Source: Mesoplasma lactucae ATCC 49193 | GTDB lineage: Bacteria; Bacillota_I; Bacilli_A; Mycoplasmatales; Mycoplasmataceae | Assembly: GCF_002441935.1 (NCBI RefSeq) | Contig: NZ_CP023668.1 | Span: forward strand, 682,001 to 746,000 | DNA: 64,000 nt | Reading direction: 5' to 3' | Shown here: positions 25,392-34,936 of the stretch, piece after piece | Layout: each line of letters opens with the position of its first letter | How positions within the stretch are numbered: the first letter of the stretch is position 1 | The notes under the pieces: model-generated | Databases searched by the model: none | What the model was told of the DNA's origin: nothing | What the model saw: the letters and a program-made list of their open reading frames with translations, nothing else | Translations under genes and position numbers: made by a program

Positions 25392-25932
25392 TGTTTTTTC
25401 CTTCTATAATTTTCTTTACGTCTTCTACGTTATTTCCCATTCAATTTAATCATTTAAATAATGTTTTTGAGCTAGTTTTTGAATCAAAACTATAGTAATT
25501 ACAAATGATTGTTCTGTTTTCTTTTAAATAGAAATCATTATCCAAATATTCATGTCACGAAATAGTTTGATTATCATTATTAAATTCAATTAAATTGTCT
25601 AAAGCATCTCTAATAGCTTCTTCAGTCGCTTCAGCAATACCAATCTTTTTCTTTCCTTCAACCATATCTTGTTTGGTGATAAATGCATTCTTAACTTTCC
25701 CAGGGAATTCTAAGTTAATTCTTTCTCTTATTTTCTTTCCAGGGCCATCTGGATCAGTAAAGACAATAATTTCGTTATTTTTAGACGCTTTTTTAATGTT
25801 GTTTAATATTTTGTCGTTTATTCCAGCTCCAGAAGTCTCGATTGTCTTAATAGAGTCTCCATAAATTTTCTTTAGCTTCTGAGTGTCAGTTTTTCCTTCA
25901 ACTATTATTAAACTATTCTTAAGTTCTTCCAC
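25378..25932 (-). CDS. rnmV: Ribonuclease M5 (5S rRNA maturase)
   Basis: A 184-aa Toprim protein with I-V-E-G-K-T-D at about 9-15 and the metal-binding T-D-P-D-G-P-G-K near 59-66. RNase M5 trims 5S rRNA precursors in Gram-positive bacteria and mollicutes. The start is GTG at 25932 with AGGTG 7 bases upstream. A TGA (Trp) at position 126 is followed by 58 more codons to TAA at 25378. The order dnaN-rnmV-ksgA is typical of Mesoplasma and the M. mycoides group. Confidence 0.9.
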
Positions 25933-25939
25933 TTATAGC

Positions 25940-26135
25940 ACCTATTTTCTATTGTTATAGTCATATTTTTATTACTAAACCCTTTATTTATAATGGTTTT
26001 TATAGTCATACTAATTTTATATCCATAGCAATATTTTTATATTCCTATAGTCGTATTTTTTACAATCTATAGCTATAATTCTTGCTATAGATATAATCTA
26101 TAGTCATATTTTATATTATTTAATCGCAACTTACG
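25940..26135. repeat. Non-coding gap with a cluster of CTATAG / TATAGTCATATTTT repeats
   Basis: This 196-base stretch has four CTATAG palindromes within about 60 bases (26045, 26067, 26085 and 26098) and several related short repeats of the form TATAG-TCATA-TTTT (near 25958, 26008, 26048 and 26099). No ORF was found. The repeats are seen directly; their role is unknown. Confidence 0.7.
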
Positions 26136-26143
26136 TAATAAAA

Positions 26144-26168
26144 AAACCTAGACTTTTGCTAGGTTTTA
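26144..26168 (-). terminator. Terminator overlapping the dnaN stop
   Basis: Stem AAAACCTAG / CTAGGTTTT with a 7-base loop; the dnaN TAA lies in the right arm and a T-run follows on the minus strand. Confidence 0.75.
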
Positions 26169-27302
26169 TCCAATTGATAACGGTAAGACAAGTTGTCTTA
26201 AGCTTTTATCAGTGGTTGTGTTCTCAATTTCTAAAGGTTTAACTGAAGAAATTAGGTTTACAGATACTTTATCATCTTCAAAAGTTCTAAAGGCATCTAA
26301 TAAATACTTGATATTAAAACTAATCTTTTGTTCTTTACCTTCAAATTCAAATCCTGTTAATGTTTCAGAATAGTTCCCGACGTCTGGGCTATTTGATGAT
26401 AAATCAATTTTATCATCATCAATTTCAAGAGTAACAATGGGGGTCATGCCTTCTTCGCTAGTTAAATTGGCTCTCCCTAAGGCTTTAATTATCTTTTGAC
26501 GTTCAATTACTAACTTAGTTTCAAAGTTGTCAGGGAACGCACGTTCAACGTTTGGATATTTCCCTTCAATCAATGTTGTTTGGAATAAAGCATTATGATC
26601 TAAATCAAAAGTGATATATCCATCCAAAATATACATTTTTAGCTCATTTGCGCCATCTAGTAGACGAATTAGCTCATTTAATGTTTTGTAAGTAATAGTG
26701 AACTCAATATCTTCATTTAAAGGGCTTTTTAAGTTCAATTTCTTTGTTGAAATTCTATAAGAATCTGTTGTAAAGACCTTTAAAAATGAATCTCCTTGTT
26801 TTCCTTGGAAATTCATTCCTGTGAAAATCAATTTTTTATTATATTCATCAACAGAAACCATTGTTTGTTGAATCGCTTTTTTCAATTCTTTTGGATTTAT
26901 TTCAAGTTCAGCGCCAGTTTCTCTAAAACCGATTAATGGATAACTCTCAGCATCCAAGATTTGAAGGTTAAATCTTACTTTTGAAGTCTTAATTACAAGC
27001 TCATTGTTTTCAACTTTGCTTAATTCAACGATCTCATCGTCAATCTTTCTTAATACTTCAATTAAAAATCGTCCTTTAATTAAAATATTTCCAACCGATT
27101 CAACTTCAAAATTTTCATCAGTACTTTTATTCACTCTTGCTTTTCAGTTCATGTTCCCATTAGAACTTAAAAGAGTGATGCTATCATTCTCAACACTTAT
27201 ATAAACTCCAAGCAATTCAGGATTAACAGCCTTAGGGTCGATAATCTTGTTTGCTTTAGATATTTCATCTAAGAGAATAGAACGAGTCATTTTTAACTTC
27301 AT
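26166..27302 (-). CDS. dnaN: DNA polymerase III beta subunit (sliding clamp)
   Basis: A 378-aa protein with the three-fold beta-clamp layout and the C-terminal clamp ending R-Q-L-V-L-P-L-S-I-G, close to the usual M-P-M/L-P-x3. Neighbouring dnaA and rnmV confirm the call. Start: ATG at 27302 with GAGGTT upstream; a GTG at 27134 after a TGA (Trp) codon is internal. The clamp tethers the polymerase loaded by the dnaX/holB products. It is the second gene leftward from the origin. Confidence 0.95.
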
Positions 27303-27590
27303 TTTATAACCTCTTTTACATTTACTTATATTTTAATGGAACAAACAACTTTATAAAACTAAAAAGGTAAATAAAAACAAAGTTCTCTAAATGCAAAATC
27401 AAAAGAAGAGAAGAAAATACTTTTCCTTTACTTTCTTGTTTTCTTTCTTTTGTTATTGTTGTGCCGTGGATTTGTGGATAACTTTAAAAATTGTGATAAA
27501 TAAAGGGTTTTATAAACCTAATTAACTTTTAATAAATATCCAAAAAACACAATAAAAAAAGTAACTTTTTAGTTACTTTAACAATCATAT
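27303..27590. other. oriC: dnaA-dnaN gap: second part of the origin region
   Basis: AT-rich stretch with one perfect DnaA box (TGTGGATAA, 27473-27481) and a near match TTGTGATAA about 12 bases later. It also has a purine tract (27399-27416) followed by a long C/T tract (27420-27452) and the dnaA terminator at 27557-27580. In Spiroplasma and mycoplasmas the origin often spans both sides of dnaA; here this side is the weaker one. Confidence 0.55.
27556..27580 (-). terminator. Terminator after dnaA
   Basis: Stem AAAGTAACT / AGTTACTTT, 4-base T loop, and a T-run on the minus strand. Confidence 0.8.
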
Positions 27591-28910
27591 TTAATTTGTT
27601 GTAATGTCATTTTTTAATTTCATAATAACTTTTTTGAAATCTTTGTCATTATCCATGCGATCTTGGATTTTATTGACTGCATTTAAGACAGTGGTGTGGT
27701 CTTTTCCACCAAATTCATGACCAATTTGTACGTAACTGATATTCAAAATATCCTTTGTTAAGTACATTGCAACGTGTCTAGCATTAGTAACAACACTAGT
27801 TCTTGTTTTACCTTCAATTTGTTTTCTTGAGACTCCGTATTTATCTCCAACGATGTCTTTAATCTTGTTAGAATTTAGCTTTCCAACAACGTTTGGTTGC
27901 AATCCATCAAGCATTTTTTCTTGTAACATGCTTAAAGTAATTGGTCCTGGTTCATCATCGAAGTAGAATCCAAATCTATTAACTATTTGTTGGATTTTAC
28001 GAACATCACTAGCATAATAAGAAGCAATATAATCTAAAGCTTCATTGGTGATGTTTCATTCTTTATCAGTATCTTTTAAAGCTTCGTCTAAAATATGACG
28101 AGCTGTATCGACATCTGGCGTTTGAATATCAACGCTTAAACCATAATTTAATCTAGTAATAATACGTTTATCAAACCCATTTAGATCTTCTGGTCCTTTA
28201 TCACTTGTGATGATGATTTGTTTATTTTCTTCCAGATAATAGTTAAAAATTGAGAAAAGTATTTCATTTGTCTTATCTTTATCTTTTAAAAATTGGATGT
28301 CATCAATTAAAAGCACATCATATTGCATAATGCCTTCTTTAAAGGCTTCGATTTCATGATAACCCTTTAAAATCACATCGACTGCTTCGTTTCCGAACTT
28401 TTCTGCAGTGACATAATAGCATTTTAAACCTTCGAAGTTTTCTTCGATTTGGTTTTGAGCTGCTTTTAAGAGGTGAGTTTTACCTAAACCAGAATCTCCG
28501 TAAATAAATAACGGATTGTATCTAGATCCAAGTTCTTCGCTGACCTCATTTGTGGCTTTAAAGGCCTTTTTATTGCTGTTTCCAACTACAAAGTTATCAA
28601 AGCTTTTAATATTTTTCCCAGTTTTTTTAGCTTTGGTTTGTGTTTTTCTTATTTCATTATATTCATTAACCCCAAGAACGTTTAAATTAACGTTATGTCC
28701 AAGTTCACGTTTGATTACTTCATTTATTTTGGGTAGAGCCGCCATAACGAAGTTTTTTCCAACTGAAGATCTTGCAACAACAAAGTATGACATTTCATCT
28801 TCTTTAGCTAATTCACTTGATGCAATATACGATTTGAACGCGTTATTGTCGATATCTGAATCAACTGCAAGAGTATCTTTGATTTTTTCTCAAAGTGTAT
28901 CTGTCTGCAT
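27591..28910 (-). CDS. dnaA: Chromosomal replication initiator DnaA
   Basis: A 439-aa protein. Domain I is at about 1-80, then a Lys-rich linker, and AAA+ domain III with Walker A GDSGLGKTH near 138-146 and Walker B L-L-I-D-D-I-Q near 200. Domain IV has the DnaA signature G-G-K-D-H-T-T-V-L-N-A-V near 400-412. It binds DnaA boxes and melts the origin. AAGGGGGTT is upstream of the ATG at 28910. A DnaA box lies inside the promoter, which points to self-repression. Confidence 0.96.
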
Positions 28911-28942
28911 TTTGTTAATAACCCCCTTAACTCATAGATATT

Positions 28943-28970
28943 ATTATATCTTTTTTATCCACATAGTGAA
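28943..28970 (-). promoter_or_regulatory. dnaA promoter containing a DnaA box
   Basis: On the minus strand: -35 TTCACT (28965-28970), a 16-base spacer and -10 TATAAT (28943-28948). The exact DnaA box 28955-28963 fills the spacer, so DnaA bound there would block RNA polymerase. Confidence 0.65.
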
Positions 28971-29210
28971 TTGAAAAGTGAATAAAAACTGTTTATTCAC
29001 AATGCTTTAACATAGTTATACACATTAATTAACATTATTTATTAACACTATTTTAAAGTTATCCACATTTCCACATAAGGTTATTTTTAGGTGTGGAAAA
29101 CTTTCCACAGTTATCCACAGGAGAAATTTGATTTTTGCGCCTATTTTCTCTTACTGTTAATTAATGAAATTATTTTTTCTTAAAACGTATAAAAAACCGT
29201 ATTTATAAGA

Positions 29211-29216
29211 TATAAT
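29211..29216 (+). promoter_or_regulatory. -10 box upstream of rpmH
   Basis: TATAAT about 44 bases before the rpmH ATG. The -35 region is poor (TATAAA at 17 bases). Confidence 0.5.
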
Positions 29217-29259
29217 CTTTTTTGAAATTGTCTTGAAAGAAAAAGGAGAGTGTTAACAA

Positions 29260-29394
29260 ATGAAAAGAACTTGACAACCAAGTAAAATTAAAACTGCTCA
29301 CACTCATGGTTTTAGAGCTAGAATGGCTTCTAAAAACGGGAGAAAAGTTATCAAAGCTCGTAGAGCAAAAGGTAGAGCAAAATTAAGTGCTTAA
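29260..29394 (+). CDS. rpmH: Ribosomal protein L34
   Basis: A 44-aa basic protein with the L34 pattern: M-K-R-T-W-Q-P-S, H-G-F-R-A-R-M near 16-22, and G-R-x-V-I-x-A-R-R-x-K-G-R. The Trp at position 5 is TGA, so a standard-code reading loses the start. AAAGGAGAG precedes the ATG. The order dnaA-rpmH-rnpA-yidC is one of the most conserved in bacteria. Confidence 0.97.
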
Positions 29395-29431
29395 TTTGTT
29401 TAAGGCAAATTAAGCTTTTTTAATATTTACG

Positions 29432-29773
29432 ATGAAAAATCAAAGAATCATTAAAAACAATTATGAATTTCAGTCAATCATAAACAAAAAGAACGTTAAA
29501 CAAAGCAAATCTTATATTGCCTATTACGTACCAAATGATCAAAACAATGGTTTAAAGTATGGAATTAGCGTTGGTAAAAAGCTTGGAAATGCAATTTTAC
29601 GTAATAAAGTTAAGAGACAAACTAGACATATGATAAATGAATTGCTTCCAAAGTATGAAAATCTGAATTTTAAAATTATAATTATTGTGAGAAAAAACTT
29701 TTTAAGTAATAATTATGAAATAAACCTTAAGAATTTAGAGTATATTCTTAAGAATCTCAAAAATGAAAAATAA
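29432..29773 (+). CDS. rnpA: Ribonuclease P protein component
   Basis: A 113-aa basic protein with the RNR motif region N-A-I-L-R-N-K-V-K-R-Q-T-R near 55-67. It binds the RNase P RNA and aids 5' maturation of tRNAs. It lies 37 bases after rpmH on the same strand and 26 bases before yidC. The RNase P RNA gene is not in this window. Upstream ribosome-binding sequence is weak. Confidence 0.94.
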   Translation: MKNQRIIKNNYEFQSIINKKNVKQSKSYIAYYVPNDQNNGLKYGISVGKKLGNAILRNKVKRQTRHMINELLPKYENLNFKIIIIVRKNFLSNNYEINLKNLEYILKNLKNEK

Positions 29774-29799
29774 ATTAACTGCAAAGGAGGGGAAAGACT

Positions 29800-31014
29800 T
29801 TGTATAAACAGAGCGGAAATGGGAATAATTCCCGCGTTCTTGACTACTTTAACCCCAAACAAAGTAACGAACCTAAATCAAAAAAGGTTTGAAAAAACAT
29901 TTGGAAATGAACAAAAATCTTAGGATTCCTGTTTATTGTTGTTTCTATGCTATGGGGTTGTGTACAAATGTACCAATCTGATTACATGGTTTCTCAAGTT
30001 ACAGATATGACAGGAAGCAAAGTCTTTGCACCTGGTACTACATTCGAAATTGCGATTCGTTCGCTTGGTGATGAGCCGTCTAAAATGTTTTTAGATAACA
30101 ATGCCGGCATCGATAATTTCGCTGGTTATGCTTATAACCCGATTGGAAGTTGAAAAGAGGCCTTTACGGTTACTAAATCACCATTCTATGGTTTCTTCGT
30201 TTATCCAATGGCCTTTATCCTTGTAGGATTAGCTAAAGGATTCTCAGGAACTGTTAGTCCAGGATTAGATCCTCATTCACAAAAAGTATTTGGAGTATCA
30301 ATTTTCTTCGCTTTATTCTTCACTGTGTTCTTCGTGCGTTGTATCACATTAGCCTTCTCATGAAAATCACAAATGAATCAAGGGAAAATGCAAGATATGC
30401 AAGCTAAACAAGCTGAAATTCAAGCAAAATATAAAGATAAAAAAGATAAAGTTTCAAGACAAAAAATGACTATGGAAATGCAAGCGTTATACAAAAAAGA
30501 AGGAATCTCACCTATGAGTTCCTTAGGTAGTGCTTTTGCTCCATTACCATTCTTGTTTGCGATTTATGCTGTTGTTAGATCAACAAGAGTTATGAAAATC
30601 GCTAATATTGGTGCCATTTCATTAATTGAACAACCTTGACACCAAGTTACACATGGTCACCCAGTGTACCTAGCGTTATTACTAACTTACTTGCCATTAC
30701 AAATTGTTTCTATGTTATTACCAACATTCTTACAATACCGTAGACAAAAAGGACAACCTTTATCTGCAGCGCAAAGAAAAGCTAGAAAACGTAACTTAAT
30801 CATTCAATGTGTAATGATTGTAGTATTCATCTTCGTTGTTGCGTCAATCGCATCTGGAGTTGCAATTTACTGAATTCTTTCATCAGGATTCCAAATTGCT
30901 CAAACCCTAGGTTTCTATTTCTATAACCAAAAGAAATCTAAACATGGTTCACAAGAACGTGATAGACGTTTACGTCAACAAGAAAAACGCAAAGCAAAAA
31001 CTGATAAACATTAG
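29800..31014 (+). CDS. yidC: Membrane protein insertase YidC/OxaA
   Basis: A 404-aa membrane protein. After about 30 polar residues it has an N-terminal membrane segment, an extracytoplasmic part of about 60 residues, and the conserved membrane core containing the K-Q/K-x2-M-x3-Q-A-x3-I-x3-Y-K-D region near 190-225 and the K-E-G-I-S-P near 232. A Lys/Arg-rich C-terminal tail follows. It inserts proteins into the membrane with or without SecYEG. The start is TTG at 29800, supported by AAAGGAGGGG 10 bases upstream; no in-frame ATG lies near. No lipobox was seen. Confidence 0.92.
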
Positions 31015-31030
31015 TTTTAAATAATTAATT

Positions 31031-31057
31031 AAATCCGCTAAAAATGCGGATTTTTTT
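31031..31057 (+). terminator. Terminator after yidC
   Basis: Stem AAATCCGC / GCGGATTT with a 7-base loop and seven T's. It closes the rpmH-rnpA-yidC unit. Confidence 0.85.
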
Positions 31058-31075
31058 GTTTTTAATTGTTAAACT

Positions 31076-31104
31076 TTGTTTCATTTTCTAATAAAGGTTA
31101 AAAT
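31076..31104 (+). promoter_or_regulatory. Promoter of mnmE
   Basis: -35 TTGTTT (31076-31081), 17-base spacer, -10 TAAAAT (31099-31104), located between the yidC terminator and the mnmE start. Confidence 0.6.
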
Positions 31105-31166
31105 AAAAGTTAGTTAACAAAAATGAATTAAAGTACTATTTTATAAAGTAATAAAGAGGTGAAAAT

Positions 31167-32528
31167 ATGGCTCAAATTAACGATACAATCGTAGCTCCTG
31201 CAACTAATATAGCTACTCAAGCTATATCCTTGATCAGAATCAGTGGAGAAGATGCTAGAGAAATAACTAATAAAATGACTAAAAAACCAGTTCCTGACAA
31301 ACGTGGATTCTATTTACGCAAGTTATATGAAGGTTCTGAACTAGTTGATGAAGTAGTTATTAACTTCTATAACGCACCTAATTCTTTCACTGGTGAAGAA
31401 GTCGTCGAAATTGCCTGTCACGGGGGTATTTTAAACACAAACCATATAATTAACGTAATTCTTAAAAACGGCGCAAGAATGGCCCTTAAAGGCGAATTCT
31501 CGCAACGTGCGTTCCTAAACGGAAAGATAGATTTAATTCAAGCTGAAGGAATCAATGATTTGATTCATGCTTCAAATGATTTAGCTTTAAAAATTGGTAT
31601 CGATAATATGAGCGGAAGTCATAATAAAGCTGTTTTAATTCTTAAAGAAAAATTAATGGACATAATCTCAAGAATTCAAGTTTCTATAGACTATCCCGAC
31701 TATGATGATGTAGAAGGTTCTTCTCATGAAGACCTAATTTTATTACTACAACAAATCGCTAATGATGTAGATGGAATTATTAAACGTTCTAAAATGGCTG
31801 TGAAGTCTGTAGACGGAATTAATACAGCTATAATTGGTGAAACCAATGTAGGTAAATCTTCATTATTAAACGCTTTAATCAATGAAGATAAAGCTATAGT
31901 CACAGATGTTCCTGGTACAACCAGGGATATTGTAGAAGGAAAAATCAATTTAGGCAATACGACTATAAATCTTATAGACACTGCTGGAATTCGTGAAACT
32001 ACAGATGTCGTTGAAAACATAGGTATTAATAAGTCGAAAGAATATATAAAGAAAGCTGATCTTGTTTTATATGTTGTTAACTATGACAACTATAAAGATA
32101 AACAAAATCAAGCTATGTACAATCTGTTAAAAGATAAACAACATATTATTATTCTTAACAAATCAAAAGACTTAACTTCAGAACAAATAAAAGAAGTTAA
32201 CAATTACTTCGGAGAAAAAGTAGTTACTACAAACGCTCTATATGGAGATATTGATAACTTAATCAACTTGATAGAAGATAAATATAATAATGAAGAAATC
32301 TTAAAAGAAGATAGCCTGGTGCTAATCAATTTAAACCAAATTTCATTATTAGAAAAGGTATCAAGTAATGTTCACAAAGCTCTTGATAATATCAAAGCAG
32401 ATTTCCCTATTGATATAGTTAATGTAGATCTTTATGAAGCATGAAACTATTTAGGTGAATTGATTGGTGAACAATATGATGAAGAAATCATTGATAACAT
32501 TTTTAGAAAGTATTGCTTAGGTAAATAA
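31167..32528 (+). CDS. mnmE: tRNA modification GTPase MnmE
   Basis: A 453-aa protein. The N-terminal folate-binding domain is followed by a helical domain that carries an inserted G domain: G1 GETNVGKSS at 224-232, G3 D-T-A-G near 272, and G4 L-N-K-S-K-D near 332 (usual form N-K-x-D). It ends with C-L-G-K, matching the family's C-[IL]-G-K. With MnmG, encoded at 48.3 kb, it places the carboxymethylaminomethyl group on U34 of certain tRNAs. GAGGTGAAAAT precedes the ATG. tatD begins 2 bases after the stop. Confidence 0.95.
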
Positions 32529-32530
32529 AT

Positions 32531-33337
32531 ATGCTAAAAGAAGACTTAACAAAAATTTATGATGCTCATACTCATTTCAATGATTCTAGCTATGAAGAAA
32601 ATGGTATAGCTATAAAAACTATAGTAGAAGATGCTGAAAAAGAAGGCGTAGGTTACTTCAATGATGTAGCTTTCGATTTAGATTCATCTATTCTTGCTAT
32701 AGAACAAGCTAAACAATTTGATAACGTATTTGCTACAGTTGGAATTCATCCGACTGAAATCGAAACTCTAACAAATGAAGTTTATGACCAATTAAATATT
32801 CTTGCTATGGATACAAAAGTTGTAGCTATAGGCGAAGTTGGTATAGATTATTTCTATACAAAAGAAACTAAAGAACAGCAAGCTATAGGTTTTCAAAAAA
32901 TGATTGATTTAGCTATAGCTAGAAATAAAACATTAATGATGCATATACGTGACGAAAGAAATGTCTATACAGCCTATGATGACGCTATAGCTATACTTTC
33001 TAGAAACTCTATAGCTAGAAAAGTTGTTCATTGTTTTTCTGCTAATGTCGATTATGCTAAGAAATTCCTAAATTTAGGATGCTATATAGAAATCGGCGGA
33101 GCAGTTACTTTTAAGAATGCTAAAGAATTACAAGAAGCTGTTAAAGTTATACCTCTCGAAAGAATGCTTGTTGAAACAGATGCACCATATTTAACACCAC
33201 ACCCTCATAGAGGTGAAATGAATTTCTCAAAGAACATTGTTCTTACTGTCGAAAAGATTGCCGAACTTAAAAATGTTTCTAAAGAAGAAGTTATTGCTAA
33301 AACTACCGAAAACGCATTTAACTTGTTTTTAAAATAA
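32531..33337 (+). CDS. TatD-family metal-dependent nuclease (copy 1)
   Basis: A 268-aa TIM-barrel hydrolase. The metal ligands are seen as H-T-H at about 13-15, E in A-I-G-E-V-G near 100, H in M-H-I-R near 138, H in V-H-C-F near 163, and D in V-E-T-D-A-P-Y near 215. The family are 3' exonucleases or deoxyribonucleases acting on damaged DNA or tRNA. It follows mnmE with a 2-base gap and is probably translated by coupling. Seven CTATAG palindromes lie in 807 bases, the densest gene in the window, while the paralogue at 34070 has none. Confidence 0.9.
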   Translation: MLKEDLTKIYDAHTHFNDSSYEENGIAIKTIVEDAEKEGVGYFNDVAFDLDSSILAIEQAKQFDNVFATVGIHPTEIETLTNEVYDQLNILAMDTKVVAIGEVGIDYFYTKETKEQQAIGFQKMIDLAIARNKTLMMHIRDERNVYTAYDDAIAILSRNSIARKVVHCFSANVDYAKKFLNLGCYIEIGGAVTFKNAKELQEAVKVIPLERMLVETDAPYLTPHPHRGEMNFSKNIVLTVEKIAELKNVSKEEVIAKTTENAFNLFLK

Positions 33338-33374
33338 TCATTTCATGTACTCTAAATAAAAGGAGAACTATATA

Positions 33375-33941
33375 ATGTGATATCTACATACATTAGACAA
33401 ATATAACTATCTAGTTACTGAACTAGAATGAAAAAACTTCGTTAATGGTTATAAACCTAACGAGCAAAAGGGATTGGAAAAACTTTATAAAAGACTTACT
33501 GCTTCAGATAAAAGTACTGTTCGTGGATTAAGAATTTTATTAGACATTATCGAAAACGATCCTAAAATGAAAAAAGAACTTGGAATTAATCCTTTTAACT
33601 TAGCTCCAATTGGATTAGAAAGTTATGTAAACTTTGCAGATGAACTCAACTTAGTTGTTTATAAAGTTAATGACTTTACTCAATCTGGTTCTTTGTTTTC
33701 GAATGAAAAATCAAAAAACGCAGCAATTTATACTGAAAAAGAATTAATTGCTAAGATTGATGAAAAATTAGATTCTGATTACAATTACTTAAAAAATTTC
33801 CCAACATCATACATCATTATTCTTTTACCAAGCACCATGGATGAATCAAAAACCAACATTGCTAAAAAGGTTCAAGAATTAAAAATGAAAAGCTATGATT
33901 ATGATAAAAAAACAAACATAGTAAAAATTATTGTTAAATAA
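33375..33941 (+). CDS. Hypothetical protein between two tatD genes
   Basis: A 188-aa protein not recognised. It starts M-W-Y-L-H with a TGA as the second codon, so the standard code hides the start. It is mixed polar, with no clear membrane segment, signal or cysteine pair. One hydrophobic strand (S-Y-I-I-I-L-L-P near 146-153) suggests a globular cytosolic fold. AGGAGAACT stands 7 bases upstream. It is in line with mnmE-tatD and followed by a terminator, so it is probably the last gene of that unit. Confidence 0.75.
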
Positions 33942-33950
33942 TCCAATCTA

Positions 33951-33984
33951 AAAAGACAGCCTTTCTACTAGGTTGTCTTTTATT
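33951..33984 (+). terminator. Terminator after the hypothetical gene
   Basis: A 12-bp stem (33951-33962 with 33970-33981, one G-T pair) with a 7-base loop, followed by a T-rich run. Confidence 0.8.
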
Positions 33985-34069
33985 TCGCTTTTTTATACCT
34001 ATAATAATTCAAAAACTATATTTTAGTTTTCTTTTAGTTATAAAATTAAAATATATGGAGGGATTTAAA

Positions 34070-34864
34070 ATGGCAGGAATTTATGACACACACGTCCATT
34101 TAAATGATCAAATTTACTTAGACTTAGATGTAACTTCAGCTGATATTGTCAAATCAGCAACCCAAGCAGGAGTATCAATTATGAATGTTGTTGGTTATGA
34201 TGTTAAATCATCTAAAATCGCATTAAGATATGCAAACGAATATCCAAATTTATATGCAGTTATTGGTATTCACCCAAATGAAGCACAATACTTTACAAAA
34301 GAAGCAATTCATTCTTTAGAAGATTGAGCTAATGGTGACAATGTAGTTGCTATTGGAGAAACTGGATTAGACTATTCTAAATCAAAAGAATTTGCAAAAA
34401 ATCAAAAAGAAACTTTTGAAGCCCAAATTGATATAGCACTAAACCTAGGATTACCAGTTGTTTTACACATTAAAGATGTTGACGGATCATTTGAAGCTTA
34501 TGATGATACTATTGAAATCTTAAAAGCTAAGAAAGTTAAAAAAGCAGTAGTTCACTCTTATGAAGGCGACTTAGCTCATGCAAAAGAATTATTTGCGATG
34601 GGTTATTATTTATCATTTTCAGGAGTAATTACTTATAAAGAAAATGCTGAACTATTAAATGTAGTTAAAGCTTCGCCAATCAATCAAATTATGATTGAAA
34701 CTGATTCACCTTATTCTGCACCAGTTCCATTTAAAGGAAAAGTAAACTATCCTAAAAATGCTGTAATTGTAGCTGATGCTGTAGCAAAAGCTAAAAATAT
34801 GGATGTAGATGATTTGATATCAGCTACAAGAACAAACGCACAAAAATTATTTAATGTAGACTAA
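34070..34864 (+). CDS. TatD-family metal-dependent nuclease (copy 2)
   Basis: A 264-aa paralogue of the gene at 32531. Ligands: H-V-H at 8-10, E in I-G-E-T-G-L-D-Y near 98, H in L-H-I-K-D near 135, H in V-H-S-Y near 160, and D in E-T-D-S-P-Y near 210. The start at 34070 is preferred over an in-frame ATG at 34055 because GGAGGGATT lies between them at the right distance and the protein then begins at the first motif. It has its own TATAAAAT box upstream. Codon choice differs from copy 1 even in the shared A-I-G-E motif. Confidence 0.9.
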
Positions 34865-34884
34865 AATCTATAGCAAGAAAAAAA

Positions 34885-34921
34885 GAAAAAATACCCATAG
34901 TATTACTACGGGTATTTTTTT
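34885..34921. terminator. Bidirectional terminator between tatD copy 2 and marR
   Basis: An extended hairpin with outer arms AAAAAATACCC / GGGTATTTTTT and an inner TAGT/ACTA pair. A- and T-runs on both sides suit both convergent genes. Confidence 0.85.
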
Positions 34922-34936
34922 ACGTTTCGTTAGTTA

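Larger units (their letters stand above)
28911..29259. other. oriC: Replication origin region (rpmH-dnaA gap) with DnaA boxes
   Basis: DnaA boxes seen: TTATCCACA at 28955-28963, 29059-29067 and 29111-29119 (exact), TTATTCACA at 28993-29001, TTATACACA at 29016-29024, and weaker ATTTCCACA (29067-29075), TGTGGAAAA (29092-29100) and CTTTCCACA (29101-29109). Very AT-rich DNA lies between and beside them. Genes diverge from this gap (dnaA minus, rpmH plus) and transcription runs away from it on both sides, as expected for oriC. Confidence 0.88.
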
